Assembly: GCA_016859345.1 (NCBI GenBank)
Contig: CM029118.1
Span: 29,135,501 to 29,199,500 of the forward strand
DNA length: 64,000 bases
Direction of reading: 5' to 3'
From: Istiophorus platypterus
Lineage: Eukaryota > Chordata > Actinopteri > Istiophoriformes > Istiophoridae
A program made the position numbers and the translations under genes. The notes under the pieces are model-generated. The model was not told where the DNA came from, did not search any database, and worked only from the letters and a program-made list of their open reading frames with translations. This document shows, piece by piece, positions 34,343 through 46,246 of the stretch. The first letter of the stretch is position 1; each line of letters opens with the position of its first letter.

Positions 34343-36171
34343 CTATTTATTTAATTATTTATTTATATACATATATGACCTTTCAGTGTCCCTAATGACA
34401 GCTCCTTCAGCTCCTGCAAAAATAGGGTTCAATTAATGACATTTAGAAAATTCCATAGGATTCCCAATAAGTCTGAGGCTGGGTGTGGGTGGTGGTGAAG
34501 GAGGGAGAGGAGGACACAGACAGACAGAGATAGCAAGGACTACAACCAGCCATTACTGTCAATTGGTTTCCATGTCATCATTTTGAACTCATGGTGGTGG
34601 TAAAAAGGACATATATCATTCTGATTGTGCGCAGAATGATCTATTAGTCATTATAGATTTCTTTGGTCTGTCTCTTGTGTGCTACTCATGTTTTTCTTTT
34701 TTTTTTTGGTAGATAATTGAAATGACTATCTCTTAATACAAAATGCTTCCCAGAATTTAGGAATAACAGGTTCTTTTAGTCAAAAGCTTAAAAATAATAA
34801 ATAATGTCCACCGTACATTATAGGTTGGCCTTTTCACTCATTGGCTTTAGACATGAACCTTTTCCCTGTCTCCCTCTCTCCCATTCTGCTATATCAGTTC
34901 AATATCAGTGCAGTTTATAGTGAAGCATTGCACTGGTTACCGTCTAGTGTTCAGGAGTAAACAGCTGGCGGGTGACATAACCTTTCATGTAGCGCCAGAC
35001 TATACGTACACAAATAATTGAAGCCCTTGACCCTGTCTAGCAGCACCAGGCTGTAAGTACAAACCTGACATTTGGATACTGCTCCAGGGGCCCCTTCTAC
35101 CACTTATTTTTATATTTCAATGATCCATGATGGTCGAGGGAAGGAAAAAGGGAAGGCGGGGGGTATGTGAGAAATGTGAATGATTAAGATTGTCAAACTC
35201 AAATAATGCACTCGGAAGACATACCATAAATCAGGTTTTGTGACATTTTCTAAAAAAAACCCTGGTGCACTATGCAGGTGAAAGAAGCTGGTTTTATAGC
35301 TGAACCCACCCATGCACCCCCCCATACACCCACACACACACACATGTTGTTCCCTTCCCCAAATGCCATTCATTCATAATTAATATATAGTATATTTATT
35401 TATTTCAGGTCTTACTTCCTCAGCCGTTGAATGCCTCTAACCTTTTCAATGCAATATCCGCCTGTGTTTTGAACTCTTGATAATGACATCTGGTCGAATA
35501 TGTGGAGGCCAGCTGCAAGGACAGTCACCAATGGGAAGGTCAGGGAATGATGGTGGTTGAATTTGCTGCAGTGAAAATATACTAATGTACTAACAGGCAG
35601 ACTGTTAAGGACTGACAGTTATTGACAGCAGTGAAGGAAGGAAGCCACAGTGGGGCCCCTAACAGTGGAAGGATGGTGCTTGTTTTTCCATTGACTAAAG
35701 TCTAGTTGGTTCAGTAGATGGCTATCTCCTGTCTCTGCACCCGGCATTATTGCCCCCACCCACTGTTTGGCCCTCCTCTACCTCTTTTTCAGCGTTTACA
35801 GTTTAATCATTGCCTCTGAGATGTTGTTTGCTGTCACCTCCATGGAATTTATAACACCATCAACAGTATTTGCATATTGCCTAATATGGACATTTCCAAT
35901 TGAGGCTCTCCCCCAACTGCTGATGGCTTGGGTGCTTCATGGCTTGCATTCTCCCACCAATGCAACCCCTCAACACTGCAACAAAATCCAGATAAGAACA
36001 TGAAGTTAATTCCTGACCTCCCGATTGATTTGCTCCAACCTATTGTCATTTTCTTCATATCAGTGTTGGCTACAGTGCAAACTGCATTATTTTCCCTTGT
36101 ACTATTTCAATGTGGATAAATATGGAAAGTTAATTTGCACAGAGTTACATCCCCAAACCATAATACTGTAT
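34341..36171. other. non-coding, possibly including conserved blocks
   Basis: No genes or recognised repeats. Sequence at 34900-35100 and 35650-35990 is complex, mixed in composition and free of repeats, in contrast to AT-rich flanks. Small ORFs on both strands at 35767-36119 overlap and carry no motif. A CA-rich patch lies at 35315-35345. Confidence 0.5.
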
Positions 36172-36412
36172 ATTAAAAGGAACAGTTTGACCTTTTGCAA
36201 GTAACCACTTTTCAGCTTTGAATTAAATGAAGCTTAGCTTAGCATAAAGACTGGAAAATGGGGAAACAGTTAACCTGTTTTCTTCTTAGGTTAAAAAGGC
36301 TATAATTCATAAATTGTATCTTGTTAGATTAATCTATACAAGAACTTTATTTTGAAAACTTCATGTTGTGGTTTTAGGACGGGTTGCACGCAGAACTGTT
36401 TCTGAAGCATTG
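36172..36412 (+). repeat. teleost interspersed repeat, copy A (forward)
   Basis: Starts AAAAGGAACAGTTTGACC, then GCTTAGCTTAGCATAAAGAC (36230 region), GGAAACAGTTAACCTG, ATCTTGTTAGATTAATCT and TTTTAGGACGGGTTG. These are the ordered landmarks of a very common percomorph repeat containing the word TTAGCATAAAGACTGGAAA. Copy C follows tail-to-tail. Confidence 0.7.
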
Positions 36413-36590
36413 ATTTTACAGAAATATAGTCCAGCATATCATCTCTTATATAACCAAAACCAGTCATTTAGACATCCTTTTTCCATTGATTAAACAAATG
36501 AGATACATTATAATGTGTTAACTAAAACATGAACTGCAGAGTTGCTGGTAGGAAATTTTCCACCTGCTTCTGGTCTTTATGCAAAGGTTA
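36413..36590 (-). repeat. teleost interspersed repeat, copy C (reverse)
   Basis: The same landmarks in reverse complement: TATAGTCCAGCATAT, TTGATTAAACAAATGAGATA, GTTGCTGGTAGGAAA and CTTCTGGTCTTTATGC. It abuts copy A, so the two form a long imperfect palindrome. Confidence 0.65.
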
Positions 36591-36684
36591 TTATATCCTT
36601 GCTTAAGTTTTACATTCAAAATAATGAAGCAACATTTTTTTTTGAAAGAATGAGATTAATCTTTTACTGCTGTAATATTTGGCA

Positions 36685-36800
36685 TGGTACATATGTAGAT
36701 GGAGCCAGAAGCCAGTTAATTTAGCATAAAGACTGGAATGAGGGAAAGAATTTGCCTGGCTCTGTCCTGTGACAACACTATCTCTTTAGGCTTCTGCGAG
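36685..36800 (+). repeat. teleost interspersed repeat, copy B part 1 (forward)
   Basis: GATGGAGCCAGAAGCCAGTT, then TTTAGCATAAAGACTGGAAT, then TGCCTGGCTCTGTCC. It breaks off near 36800. A continuation of the same repeat reappears at 37135. Confidence 0.7.
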
Positions 36801-37134
36801 CTTGTCTTTGTCTTTGTTTTTTTTTTTTGTTTTGTTTTTGTGGATGCCCAGTAGATGAGGTTTGGTTGTTCTTTATTGGGTAAATGTGGGACTAGTGTCC
36901 CTGGTACTATAAGAGTGCACCCCACTTGTTCCATAATGGAGACAGAAAGGGGAAACTCCCTATGCTGAATACTATCCATCATTCCCATCTTTATTTTTCC
37001 TTTTACCATCAAAAACAGAATATTCTATCATTCATGCATACGCAACAACACTACTGACTGACTGCCACACCTCATAACACTTTGAGATTTCTAGTTGTTT
37101 GTGTTACTTTCAGATAAGTGAATGATTTCTTGAC

Positions 37135-37220
37135 AGTCCAAAGGTAACAAAATCTGTCTATCATCACCTCAAGAACCCAAATAAAACATTCTGACTTGTT
37201 TGATTAATCCATAAAAAAAC
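37135..37220 (+). repeat. teleost interspersed repeat, copy B part 2 (forward)
   Basis: GTCCAAAGGTAACAAAATCT, then ATCACCTCAAGAACCC, then GACTTGTTTGATTAATCC. In the intact repeat this directly follows the GGCTCTGTCC word of part 1. About 335 bp of other sequence separates the two parts here. Confidence 0.6.
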
Positions 37221-39032
37221 ATTTTTATATGCTTGCATTAATAATTTTATACCTTTTTTTTCTTGTCCTTTCATTATACCGATTTTATATGTATAACATT
37301 TTCAATCAACGAAATATAGCAATAGCACTAAAGGATCTTTACCCTATTCAAACACTCATCTCCTCCTCTTGTCCATGGCTGCATATTATTTTGATACACA
37401 GCTGCCATCTGCATGAAATATTAATGTAGTGGGCTGATTTGGGATGTTGAGCAGTGTCACTCATTTGGCTTTTAATCACACGGCAGCTTGAGAAAAATAG
37501 GAGGGAAAATAACTTCCCTTCCTGGGTGGCTGTCAAAGTCTTCGCAAAGTCATCCAGCACGTAGGGCGTCATGCCTGTCGTTTGTTTCTCCTCTCATTGA
37601 CAGCTGCATTTTTGGCTCATCTCCGAGTGGCTGAGCACTTTCACGTCTAGCCCTTCTTCCAGCCAAAACAAGGACAACACCCATGAAAATTTAAATACAA
37701 CACACTCTCATTTTTAAGGCACAGGCCTTATTTCCCGAAAGCGACAAGTTAAGAAGATACTAAATTTCCAATGCATTTCAGTCAATTGGAATTTGGAATA
37801 ACATTTGTGATTTTGATGTGTTACGAACTGCTTACAGTGATAAATGAGTTAGCCAGAACATGAGATGATGAGTGGCTTCATTGTTTGTGTATATCATTAA
37901 ATGTCACATGATGGGCTATCTTAAAGGTTTGGAAATCATTTTAAAAAATATTTTATTCCAAGTTTCTTCACTGAATGCTTCCCATATGAGAAAAAAGGGT
38001 TTCAAAGGCACATCACATTAATCAACTGTGATTAATGAGATTGCATTTATAATTCAGCAAGATAACATAAGCATAATTATTACATTAATCAGCAGATCCA
38101 CTTGACAGTAGTAATGTTTTAGTAATTTCAGTATGAAACTCTTGGATGATTTTTCAAATACACATCTTTCTAGAGCAAATAACAAAGAAGCTTTTCTACA
38201 CATACACCTGTTTACAATGTAAGACTGACAAGTAACATTTGTATATATCTCACATTCCTTTAGAATTTATCTGGTACGTCCATGGCCTGTTATCTGGGCT
38301 TTTAATAAGGGCAACTACTTAATATTTATGGCGTAATTGCCTGTTTTACACTTTATTTTCCTGAGAAAGCAGTAACAAAAGCTAAAATACTGTTGTTGTT
38401 AATTAAGACAAATGCATTAATTATTAAAGATGCAAACATGTCAGGCAAGCATAACTAATTATTCTAGTGTGTTAACAGTTGTTTAATGTTAGCAGCAGCT
38501 GAATTATTTAGAGCACATGTGCCATATTAGGATTGTTTGAAATGTGCCGTGGTAAGTGGGGTGAGAAAAGTGGCAGCAGCTTACAGCAGCAGCTTACAAA
38601 AGCAATAGAGAGAAACTTTTACAGATGGAGCCCATCTAACAATAGTTGCACATTACAGGTGAATGGGAATGGAATAAGGACAGAGGAAGGAAGGTAGGAA
38701 GAGATGTTGTTAATTTAATGCAGTACAAACTTTTAGGTTTTGGCCAACATAATACGCAGGCTTTATCTGAGCGTGCAGGGTTTTTGTGTGTCTGTGTGTT
38801 TCATTTTTTGTATTGAACAGAAAGGCATCAGGGAATGAAGGTAACTGGATGCGACGGCAGACAATTTATGTTATTATGTCTTAATTGTCACCTGATGTGC
38901 ACACAATCTGGAATGCTGTCAAAAAAGACACTTCCTCTCAGTGGAGTACTAGGATGAGATGTGACGACAAACAAGTTTGATTTGATCATACCCACGTGAG
39001 GTAGATTTGACAAATTTAGACCTTATAATCAA
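37221..39032. other. non-coding, possible conserved blocks (inference)
   Basis: Two parts stand out as complex and repeat-free: 37370-37660 (GC-richer, with CTGTCAAAG and TTTAATCACACGGCAG words) and 38020-38530. The latter is dense in TAATTA, ATTAAT and TTAATTAAG homeodomain cores. A 13-bp GCAGCAGCTTACA doublet lies at 38572-38598. No coding potential. Confidence 0.4.
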
Positions 39033-39048
39033 GTCTGTCTGTCTGTCC

Positions 39049-39098
<50 letters not shown>
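39033..39098. repeat. (CTGT)n, i.e. GACA-type, microsatellite
   Basis: About 16 CTGT units with one CCGT variant near the start. Confidence 0.97.
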
Positions 39099-40307
39099 GA
39101 ATGAACAGTCACTGAACTTTTTATATGTCACTAAAGTTTATCTATAAAAACTATTTACCACCTACACAAGAGAATCATGCTACACATGACAACTCCCTAG
39201 CTCACATACTCACACAAATGCCTGCATTCACACGCAAGCTCACAGACACACACACACAAATCTTAATACAGAGTCCAATTAAGCTGCTTTAATGGAAATC
39301 ACTACTTTACTGATGATTTTAGCCCATGGAAACTGTCATGTGAAAATTGTCAATTAGTTGAGAGCTGAAATAGCTGTCACTTTTAATCATTCTTTGCCTG
39401 TTGTTTCCCACTTCACGTTCACTACACTGTGATATCTGTCAAGTGTGATGGTCTCCATAAAAGTAATTACACCATGCTCAATATAATCATCATTATATAA
39501 ATCATGATATAAACATCCATATGGTCTGCCTCCTATCAGGTACATAAAAGGCTGCATATTAAATACACAAAGAAGAAACCATCTGAAGTCTTATGTCAGA
39601 AAGGTTTTGTGAGTGTTTTTTCTATCCTTATTTCATTTCATCAGTACAGATTGAGTCTGTCATTATGAAGACAAAAATATGAAAAAGGATACAACAACTT
39701 GTGTAATTCCAAGAATTATGCTGCTGACATTGAATATATGACACTTGGCTCAGACAGACAGTGATCTGCTAGAGGAGATCAAGGTCAACATCAACCTGAG
39801 ACTATTTAAAGGGAAGATATGCACCTGACTAGTAAAGTAATGACATTTACTACATTCTTTACATTAGATTTACATTTTTGAACTGTTAAAATGCATTTCG
39901 ATTTTGTTTTGACCTGGTATTGTAAAAGTATTATAGTGCTTATGAAAAAAGTTGTATTCAGCTGCAAAGTTTTAATTGTCTTTTAAAGTGTGCAGCTTGA
40001 CAGTGAAAAACATGGTGACTGGAATTTCAGTGTCTCCTGAAGCAGGATTTCATCTTAAAAAGGGACATCAACTGCTCTCCCATCTATCGTGCTGTATTTT
40101 ATAGTCATATTTAGAGTGCTTTCTTTAATCTATTTGGGCCATTATATTCGATAGTTTTCAAAGATTTCAGCCGACTACCCAGTCAGTCCATTAGGTAGCT
40201 GCCCCCTGGATTTACAGGTTATGAGAAGAATCAGACGGATTAAAACTTGAGCTCCATCTTGCTCCAAACCTTTTTCAGATTGTGCTGCACTCAAAAACCT
40301 ATGTGTT

Positions 40308-40312
<5 letters not shown>
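39099..40312. other. non-coding, nothing recognised
   Basis: AT-rich unique sequence with a short CA run at about 39245-39258. Confidence 0.55.

Positions 40313-40351
<39 letters not shown>
40313..40351. repeat. (TA)n microsatellite
   Basis: About 19 TA units. Confidence 0.97.
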
Positions 40352-40355
<4 letters not shown>

Positions 40356-41247
40356 TAAAACTGGGTTAGCACTAGCAGATACACTAGCTGACATATATAC
40401 ACATACACAACACATCTGCTCTCTAGCATGATTTATAACCTGATTCTAACATGTAGGCAAAGGACAGTTGCTTTCATTTTCTTCCATACATTTTTTGCCA
40501 AGGTCACTGGCAAGCAAACCCCCTCCAAGTTTTTCCAGCACCATCCTCTTTTGTGTTCCTTCCATCCCTCCATCCCTCCCTCCTCTTCAACCTGATGGCC
40601 CCATGAATCATCTCGTCATTCCCATCAAACTCCCTCATGCCTGCTTCCAACCACAGCCACCCCAACTTCCCCAATCCTTCTTCATTCCCACTAACAATTT
40701 GGTAATGAAATATTGATTTTTAGTTAGATTCAAATGGATGTTATTAACTTTGCATTGATAAATCGCTCCCCTCTCTCTCTCTTCCTCATCTCTCTCTCTC
40801 TGTTTTGGATAGAGAGCTGGTAGGAACACCTGATTCACAACGACGCCTGGAGGCCTGATTTGCAACATGACCTACAAGGCTCCCTTTGAAGGCCAGTCCC
40901 TATTTTCCTCTCATGCATACACACTCATTGAGTCACACTCACAGTCTCCTTTCATTAAAAGCTGTGAATAGATAATGATTTATAAAATATTTTAACAAAT
41001 GCTGTAAAATGCCCTTTTCAGTGATCCATGAATGGCATTGCAGTTTTACCTCCAGCTTAAAGTAACCATGATTACGCATACACAATGACAAGAGTTGTAT
41101 GGTCAGTCCTGATATTTATTTATTTATTTTTTGATTTAACAAAAGGGAGGGCACAAACTCTTGTTTAGATTTCTTTGAAAATGAACGACATAATGCCCAT
41201 GTAAAGATTGTGTAGAACCTGGAGGTCTCCCTATGGGTTGCTTCACA
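40352..41247. other. non-coding, with CT-rich tracts
   Basis: Pyrimidine-rich at 40550-40590 (CCATCCCTCC-type) and 40768-40802 (CTCTCT-type). The proline-rich 82-codon ORF at 40468-40716 is a by-product of this composition. Confidence 0.5.
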
Positions 41248-41478
41248 AAAAGATAGATTGATAAATACTTTATTGTCATTGCACATAAAATGCACCAAAA
41301 CTTTATAAAATATAAAGATATAATATAAATGATAATAATAAGTATAGAACAAGTTAAAGTGTAGAATTTTTGTCTTTGTCTTTTGCAGCAGTCCCCTTGA
41401 AGCTATCACATGTGTTCATTAGCAGCATCATTTAAATGAAGGGATAATGGGAGGAAATGGGTAGTGAGTGAGTGTGTT

Positions 41479-41518
<40 letters not shown>

Positions 41519-41690
41519 GGGGGGGGTCAACAGTTTATTCACTGCTCTGGGACAGAAACAGTTCCTCAGTCCATTTGTTCGTGTGCTCACGGCCTTGAGC
41601 CTGTCTGAAGGGAGGGTGGAGAACAGGGAATGTCCTGGGTGTGTGATCTTCCACAGTCGTTTAGGTCCGTCTTTGGAGAAAAGCATCAAC
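41248..41690. repeat. interspersed teleost repeat with embedded TG/G tract
   Basis: Starts with an AAATACTTTATTGTCATTGC word. It ends with the phrases ACTGCTCTGGGACAGAAACA, GTTCCTCAGTCCATTTGTTC, CCTGTCTGAAGGGAGG and GAACAGGGAATGTCCTGG, in the order of a common fish repeat. Between them lies a (TG)17 tract followed by about twelve G (41480-41526). The ORFs on both strands across it are artefacts of the repeat. Confidence 0.6.
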
Positions 41691-42309
41691 ACAATTGGGA
41701 AAAAAAACACAAAATAACACAATGTGATTCAATAAATTAATCATTTAATGAATTTAATATAATGTTTTAATTATAAGCTATATCATTGTAAAGAGCTTTC
41801 TATTTCATGTATCATTCTACAAATAATGATTCATTTTTAATTTGAATTTAATTTAAACATCCATATAAATTTAAAGAAGTGAACCTCTTTACAACTTAAT
41901 TTCCTGAAATGTGGTCATTTAGGTGATAGCGCATCTCTAGGTGAGTTTTGATGAGCTTGTCCAAGTCAGGAGTCCACGGAGGATTTTTATTCCCAGTCCC
42001 TCCCTGCAGCAGATTGTACGGACCAAGGCCACTTTCTTTTTTGTGTCTTTTAACTTCTTATCTACAATGACTGATTGTTTTTTCTAGGCTTCAGTTTTGT
42101 GCCTGACTTAAAGTTATCTCAGTGGCTCTAATTTGTGCCCTTTAGGGTTACTTGTTACGTGTTTGTTTTTGTCTCTGAAAGTAGAGAATTTGAACACGAA
42201 CCCTTTCATTTTAACTATGGACTTAGTTTATGCCAATGATTTGGTTTTGCTTACTCGACTCATACTGTATGTCTATCGGCTCTCTGTCTTCTGTTCTGTT
42301 AATTTCATG
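41691..42309. other. non-coding, nothing recognised
   Basis: AT-rich unique sequence. No gene or element seen. Confidence 0.5.
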
Positions 42310-42690
42310 TTTCACATTACTGTAGTATGTGGCACTATGCAGTCATTTTGACAGTCCTGACCAGGTTCAGGCCAAACATGCTGGACCCCATCTGATCCAA
42401 ACAAATTTATTTTGGTTTCATCTGACCAAAGAATGTGCTGCCAACACTCATCAGGCTTCTTTTCATGTTCTTTGGCAAAGTTTAATCTTGCGGTTTTGGG
42501 CGCTTCTATATATAATGGTTTTCTTCTCGGATGCCGTCTAAAGACTTTAACTTCATGCAGTATCCTTCACACTTTCATATCAGCCACTGTAACCCTAGCT
42601 TCCATAGATAATCCTTGTGCCAAGTCATTAACATTTAACTCTTTTTTCAATATAAATTTTGTGTAGATATGTGTGGCATCTTTTTTCAGC
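42310..42690 (-). pseudogene. Tc1-like transposase, central fragment
   Basis: Minus-strand reading gives a continuous stretch from the linker into the catalytic domain. RRHPRRKPLYIEAPKTARLN is followed by FAKEHEKKPDECWQ and HILWSDETKINLFGSDGVQH. WSDET carries the first catalytic Asp (codon complementary to 42420-42422), and the GRPR-like linker is represented by HPRRKP. The sequence then runs VWPEPGQDCQNDCIVP before decaying at about 42310. Upstream, VTVADMKV, a stop and RILHEV correspond to the second HTH. No start or C-terminus is present, and at least one stop interrupts it. It is a third Tc1-like family in the window, distinct from those at 320/17660 and 28583. It is absent from ATG-based ORF lists because no ATG opens the frame. 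Confidence 0.8.
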
Positions 42691-43550
42691 AACGGCCACT
42701 GCCCCCTCTGTTATTGGTAGTATGGCCCTTCTAGTACCTCCTGTGTTTCAGCTAATGTTCAGTGGTCTACTGAGGCACCTGTAGCCATCTTTACGAAGTC
42801 TCCCACTCTGGTTTCTTACTCATTCAGTCAATCGTTTACAATGTGGAGTTGCGTTGCATTATACGCAACCTAGACCAAAACTGAGAAAGTCTGGTTTTCA
42901 CAGGTTATTTTAAAAACTTGTTCAATTCATTACATATATTTCAAATGTAGTTTATCTAAAATGTTTATTTTTAAGTACACATAGTATCAAATACTCTACA
43001 TTTCAAATAAAACATAATACAATTTTTGTAAATTCACACAGTTTTGAATCATTTAACATTTTAGTGATATCGACCTGCATGACCTACTTGCTATGCTTGG
43101 TAAAACTGCATAGTTTCACAGCATGCTGCACACACACATTACCACCACCACCACCACCAGATTCAGAATTAAAAGCAAATATTTGACACAAGATGGACGT
43201 GGTGGACAGGCAGAGCCCAGGGGACACAACCAGGGTTGCATATGAGGCGTCTGTTACTGGGAGGGCAATTTACATTTCTCTCTGCGCATTTTCACTGACA
43301 GCGACACAATTTCCTGTTCCATCTGGCGAACTTTTGACTGTGAGCCAGGGACTGAAATGTAATCTTTCGTGCGCACAGTGCGCTCGACCTCCCCAGAGTA
43401 TTTCCCGACCAAAACCTTGAACTCTGCTCGGGTAATCTTTTATTCCAGGGCCCTGGTGTTTTTAGCCAGAGAAACAATGGAGAACTCTAAAACAGACTGA
43501 CTAATATCCTGGCCATAAGATTACTCCACTAGCCCCAGGTTGGATTATGC
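42691..43550. other. non-coding, nothing recognised
   Basis: Includes a short (CCA)6 run (43141-43158) and GC-richer DNA at 43190-43460 with overlapping small ORFs on both strands (75 and 61 codons) that I do not recognise. Confidence 0.5.
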
Positions 43551-43552
43551 TC

Positions 43553-43561
43553 ACTCACACA

Positions 43562-43639
<78 letters not shown>

Positions 43640-43670
43640 TACACATACATACACACACACAAACACACTA
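43553..43670. repeat. long imperfect (CA)n microsatellite
   Basis: About 115 bp of CA units with ATA and AAA interruptions. Thr/His and Cys/Val ORFs on either strand are artefacts. Confidence 0.97.
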
Positions 43671-43796
43671 ACAACATACAGTGGAAGCATTCAGTTGACA
43701 AGCCACCTCTATTCTTTCTGACTGTCTGCTTGCCAGTGTTTCCATATTTGTATATTGTATATTTCCAATCCTGCATGTGCTAGAAGAGAGAAGGAG

Positions 43797-43843
43797 GGAG
43801 AACATGAGAGAGAAAGAGAGAAAGAGAGAGAAAGAGAGAGAAA
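43797..43843. repeat. GA-rich microsatellite
   Basis: Compound (GA)n/(GAAA)n run. Confidence 0.95.
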
Positions 43844-44096
43844 GGTATCATGTGTCTAGGAGTTTTTACTATGACCTGGAATGTGGCTGGAGAATGTTGT
43901 GTTTGAGGTCATATTGATATCTTGGGAGGAAGGCTCTCTATAGATTTATAGTAACAAGGAAACATGGTTTCTCTGCTGCCACTGTGATTTATGATAAGAC
44001 AACAGATCACTGTGCCAGATTGCCTTACACATTATGGCATTGTGCACACAATGCACTTACTGTGGGCTTGCTTGTGACAGTAAATGGCACAATTTC

Positions 44097-44175
<79 letters not shown>
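44097..44175. repeat. (GATA)n microsatellite
   Basis: About 19-20 perfect GATA units. The Ile/Tyr/Leu/Ser repeat ORFs on the minus strand are artefacts. Confidence 0.97.
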
Positions 44176-44176
<1 letters not shown>

Positions 44177-44910
44177 TTTGGCCTTCCATTCCCTCAGAGC
44201 AAAGCAAATACCAAAAATACAGGTCACAAAAAGATCAAGCATGGTTTGAATAATGCGTCATGCAAAAAACTAACCGCAGCAAAGCTATGATAGAAGCAGT
44301 GTAAAACACCCAGTTGTATTAATAACTTTTCCATAGTTACTCCATTTGTTCCTCTTTCACCTCCGCTACCTTGTGAAAACCGCTGAAGGGGAATACCAAA
44401 GAGCTATCGTCTTCCTGCTTTGATTACACAATGACAAACACACTTTCTTTCTGCCATAAAACTGAGGCTTAATTTTCCTTAATCTTCTAGCCAGTGGTAG
44501 ACAGAATTACATAGCGATAGCAAGGTTTATAGGTAACCAGTCTAAATGCTGATGATGTCAGCCATTACATTGTGTTATTAACATTTACTTCATAATAATA
44601 AGATAAAAAAAAGAAAAAAAAATGTTGATTTGTATTTCGACTTTTTAGAGAGATATTCAAATTCCATTAACCTTCAAAAGCAAAACCATCTCTATTCCTA
44701 GATACCACTAGAGCTTAGGAAATAATGAGTTCAAGTGAGGTGTTCATAAGAGTGAACTAACCATAAACTGCTATACAAGTATATTGAATAGCTACAATAA
44801 TTTAAGCATTTGTCTGTTCTTTCAGGTAACATTCATGTTGCTGGTTTTGATATGACACTGTAAAAAATCTATAATTCAATAATTCTATATATCAGTCATC
44901 AGTCAAGTGA
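44176..44910. other. non-coding, nothing recognised
   Basis: AT-rich unique sequence, A-rich around 44600-44620. Confidence 0.55.
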
Positions 44911-44941
<31 letters not shown>

Positions 44942-44965
44942 ATATGTATATATATGTGTGTGTGT

Positions 44966-45013
<48 letters not shown>
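44911..45013. repeat. compound (TA)n/(GATATA)n/(TG)n microsatellite
   Basis: TA and ATAGAT units to about 44956, then about 28 TG units with one GAG interruption. Confidence 0.95.
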
Positions 45014-46184
45014 TCAATACAAGCAGGAGGAGGCATCCATTGAAACTATAAAGCAGAGCTAGACTGGTAGAGTATAATACCACATCCCTGTTGATGGTTC
45101 CACGATAGCGTGACCTTTGTGAGGCTCTGGAAGATGCACACCCCTTCCTCTACTCCCTAGCTCAGTGCTATAAGGACATATTAACTCTAGATAGGAGTAC
45201 TGTATTAAGTAGGTAGACTGTCTCATGCTACATGTAGATAACCTTGTGTTATTAGCTCCCTAATGGTCAATCAATATGCCACTTCCTAGCTGCTGAGGAT
45301 GAGAATAGTCCCTCAACTTGATAATCATCTCAAATTTTCTGACACTGAACAATTGGTAGCCTCTCAATTCAATGGTTGACGAGGGTGCTTTGCATATAAA
45401 AAGCACTGAACAGTCTATCATTCTGATCAGAGAGAATAAACATGCATATACATAATATTTTTAGATAATTGTGCTGGGATGCATCAACAAAGCCCAAGGA
45501 ACAAAAATAGCTTGATAAAGAGAAGCTGGGAATGGGCTTTGCTCAAAGTGTACTGTTGATCATTGCTGTAATGCTATGCATAGTGATGGAAGGGTGGTGT
45601 TTAGGACTATGTCGGGGAAAGAACTGCAGCGGAGATTTGTGTCCCTGATGACCATCTCTCTGTGGAGTGGAGACATCATCTTCCCACTGAGCAGCGGGTC
45701 CCTGGCGGATGGAATTGTCATGGATGATGAGGGTGGTGATGATGTTTAAATGAAAAACTCCCTGTCCATCTGTCCATATTCACATTTCTGCTGCCTTTCT
45801 TGGTGCTGCTCTTTCTCTATCTCCATTCTCTGTTCTCTCTTTCTCTTCATGTAAGCACAGTCAAAAGTTATTTTTCTCTTCTAATGAACTCTGTATCACA
45901 ATCAGAGCTGAGCTTGTTTATACATCCTACTTCTTATAATACCAGATATTCAAATAAGTGAAATGATCTAAATGTAATTTGCAATTCGTGAAAGTGCCTT
46001 CAAAGCTGCCTTACTCACACAAAACAATTTGGCTCCTTTATGAATCCTCCAGTGAGAAAAAACTCATCAATGAGGCTTCTATTAAAATCATTCAGTAATT
46101 AAAGGAGATCCTAGATAAAATGTTGTCCACATAATAATAATATAATAATAATAGTTTCAATTCTAAAAGACTTTTTTTCACTAG
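45014..46184. other. non-coding, with a short unrecognised ORF
   Basis: Mostly AT-rich. A GC-richer island at 45590-45750 holds a 46-codon frame (ATG 45609, stop TAA 45747-45749) beginning MSGKELQRRFVSLMTISLWS and ending DDEGGDDV. It has no family resemblance I can name and no strong splice signals. An ATA/ATAA run lies at 46132-46152. Confidence 0.4.
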
Positions 46185-46246
46185 TGTTTATAGGAAAGGC
46201 ATTTCAGCTGGGCACAGCTCAAGTCCCTCCAGCTCTCCAACTACAG
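46185..46246 (+). other. candidate internal exon (62 nt), unproven
   Basis: Upstream is a pyrimidine run and AG (CTTTTTTTCACTAG, 46171-46184). Downstream is a near-consensus donor, CTACAG then GTAAGC (donor GT at 46247-46248). Two of three frames are open across the 62 nt. One reads FIGKAFQLGTAQVPPALQLQ; the other is Ser/Pro/Thr-rich. I recognise neither. Sites of this quality occur by chance in 64 kb, so this is only a candidate for a small exon of a gene with very long introns. Confidence 0.2.

Noticed and set aside
43547..43783. Thr/His-repeat and Cys/Val-repeat ORFs on opposite strands
   Set aside because: Direct translation of the long CA microsatellite.
32328..44175. Regularly spaced repeats suggestive of a CRISPR array
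   Set aside because: All are simple tetramer or dinucleotide microsatellites without spacers; the window is eukaryotic.
45609..45749. 46-codon ORF in a GC-richer island
   Set aside because: Too short, without recognised motif, and no convincing splice sites.
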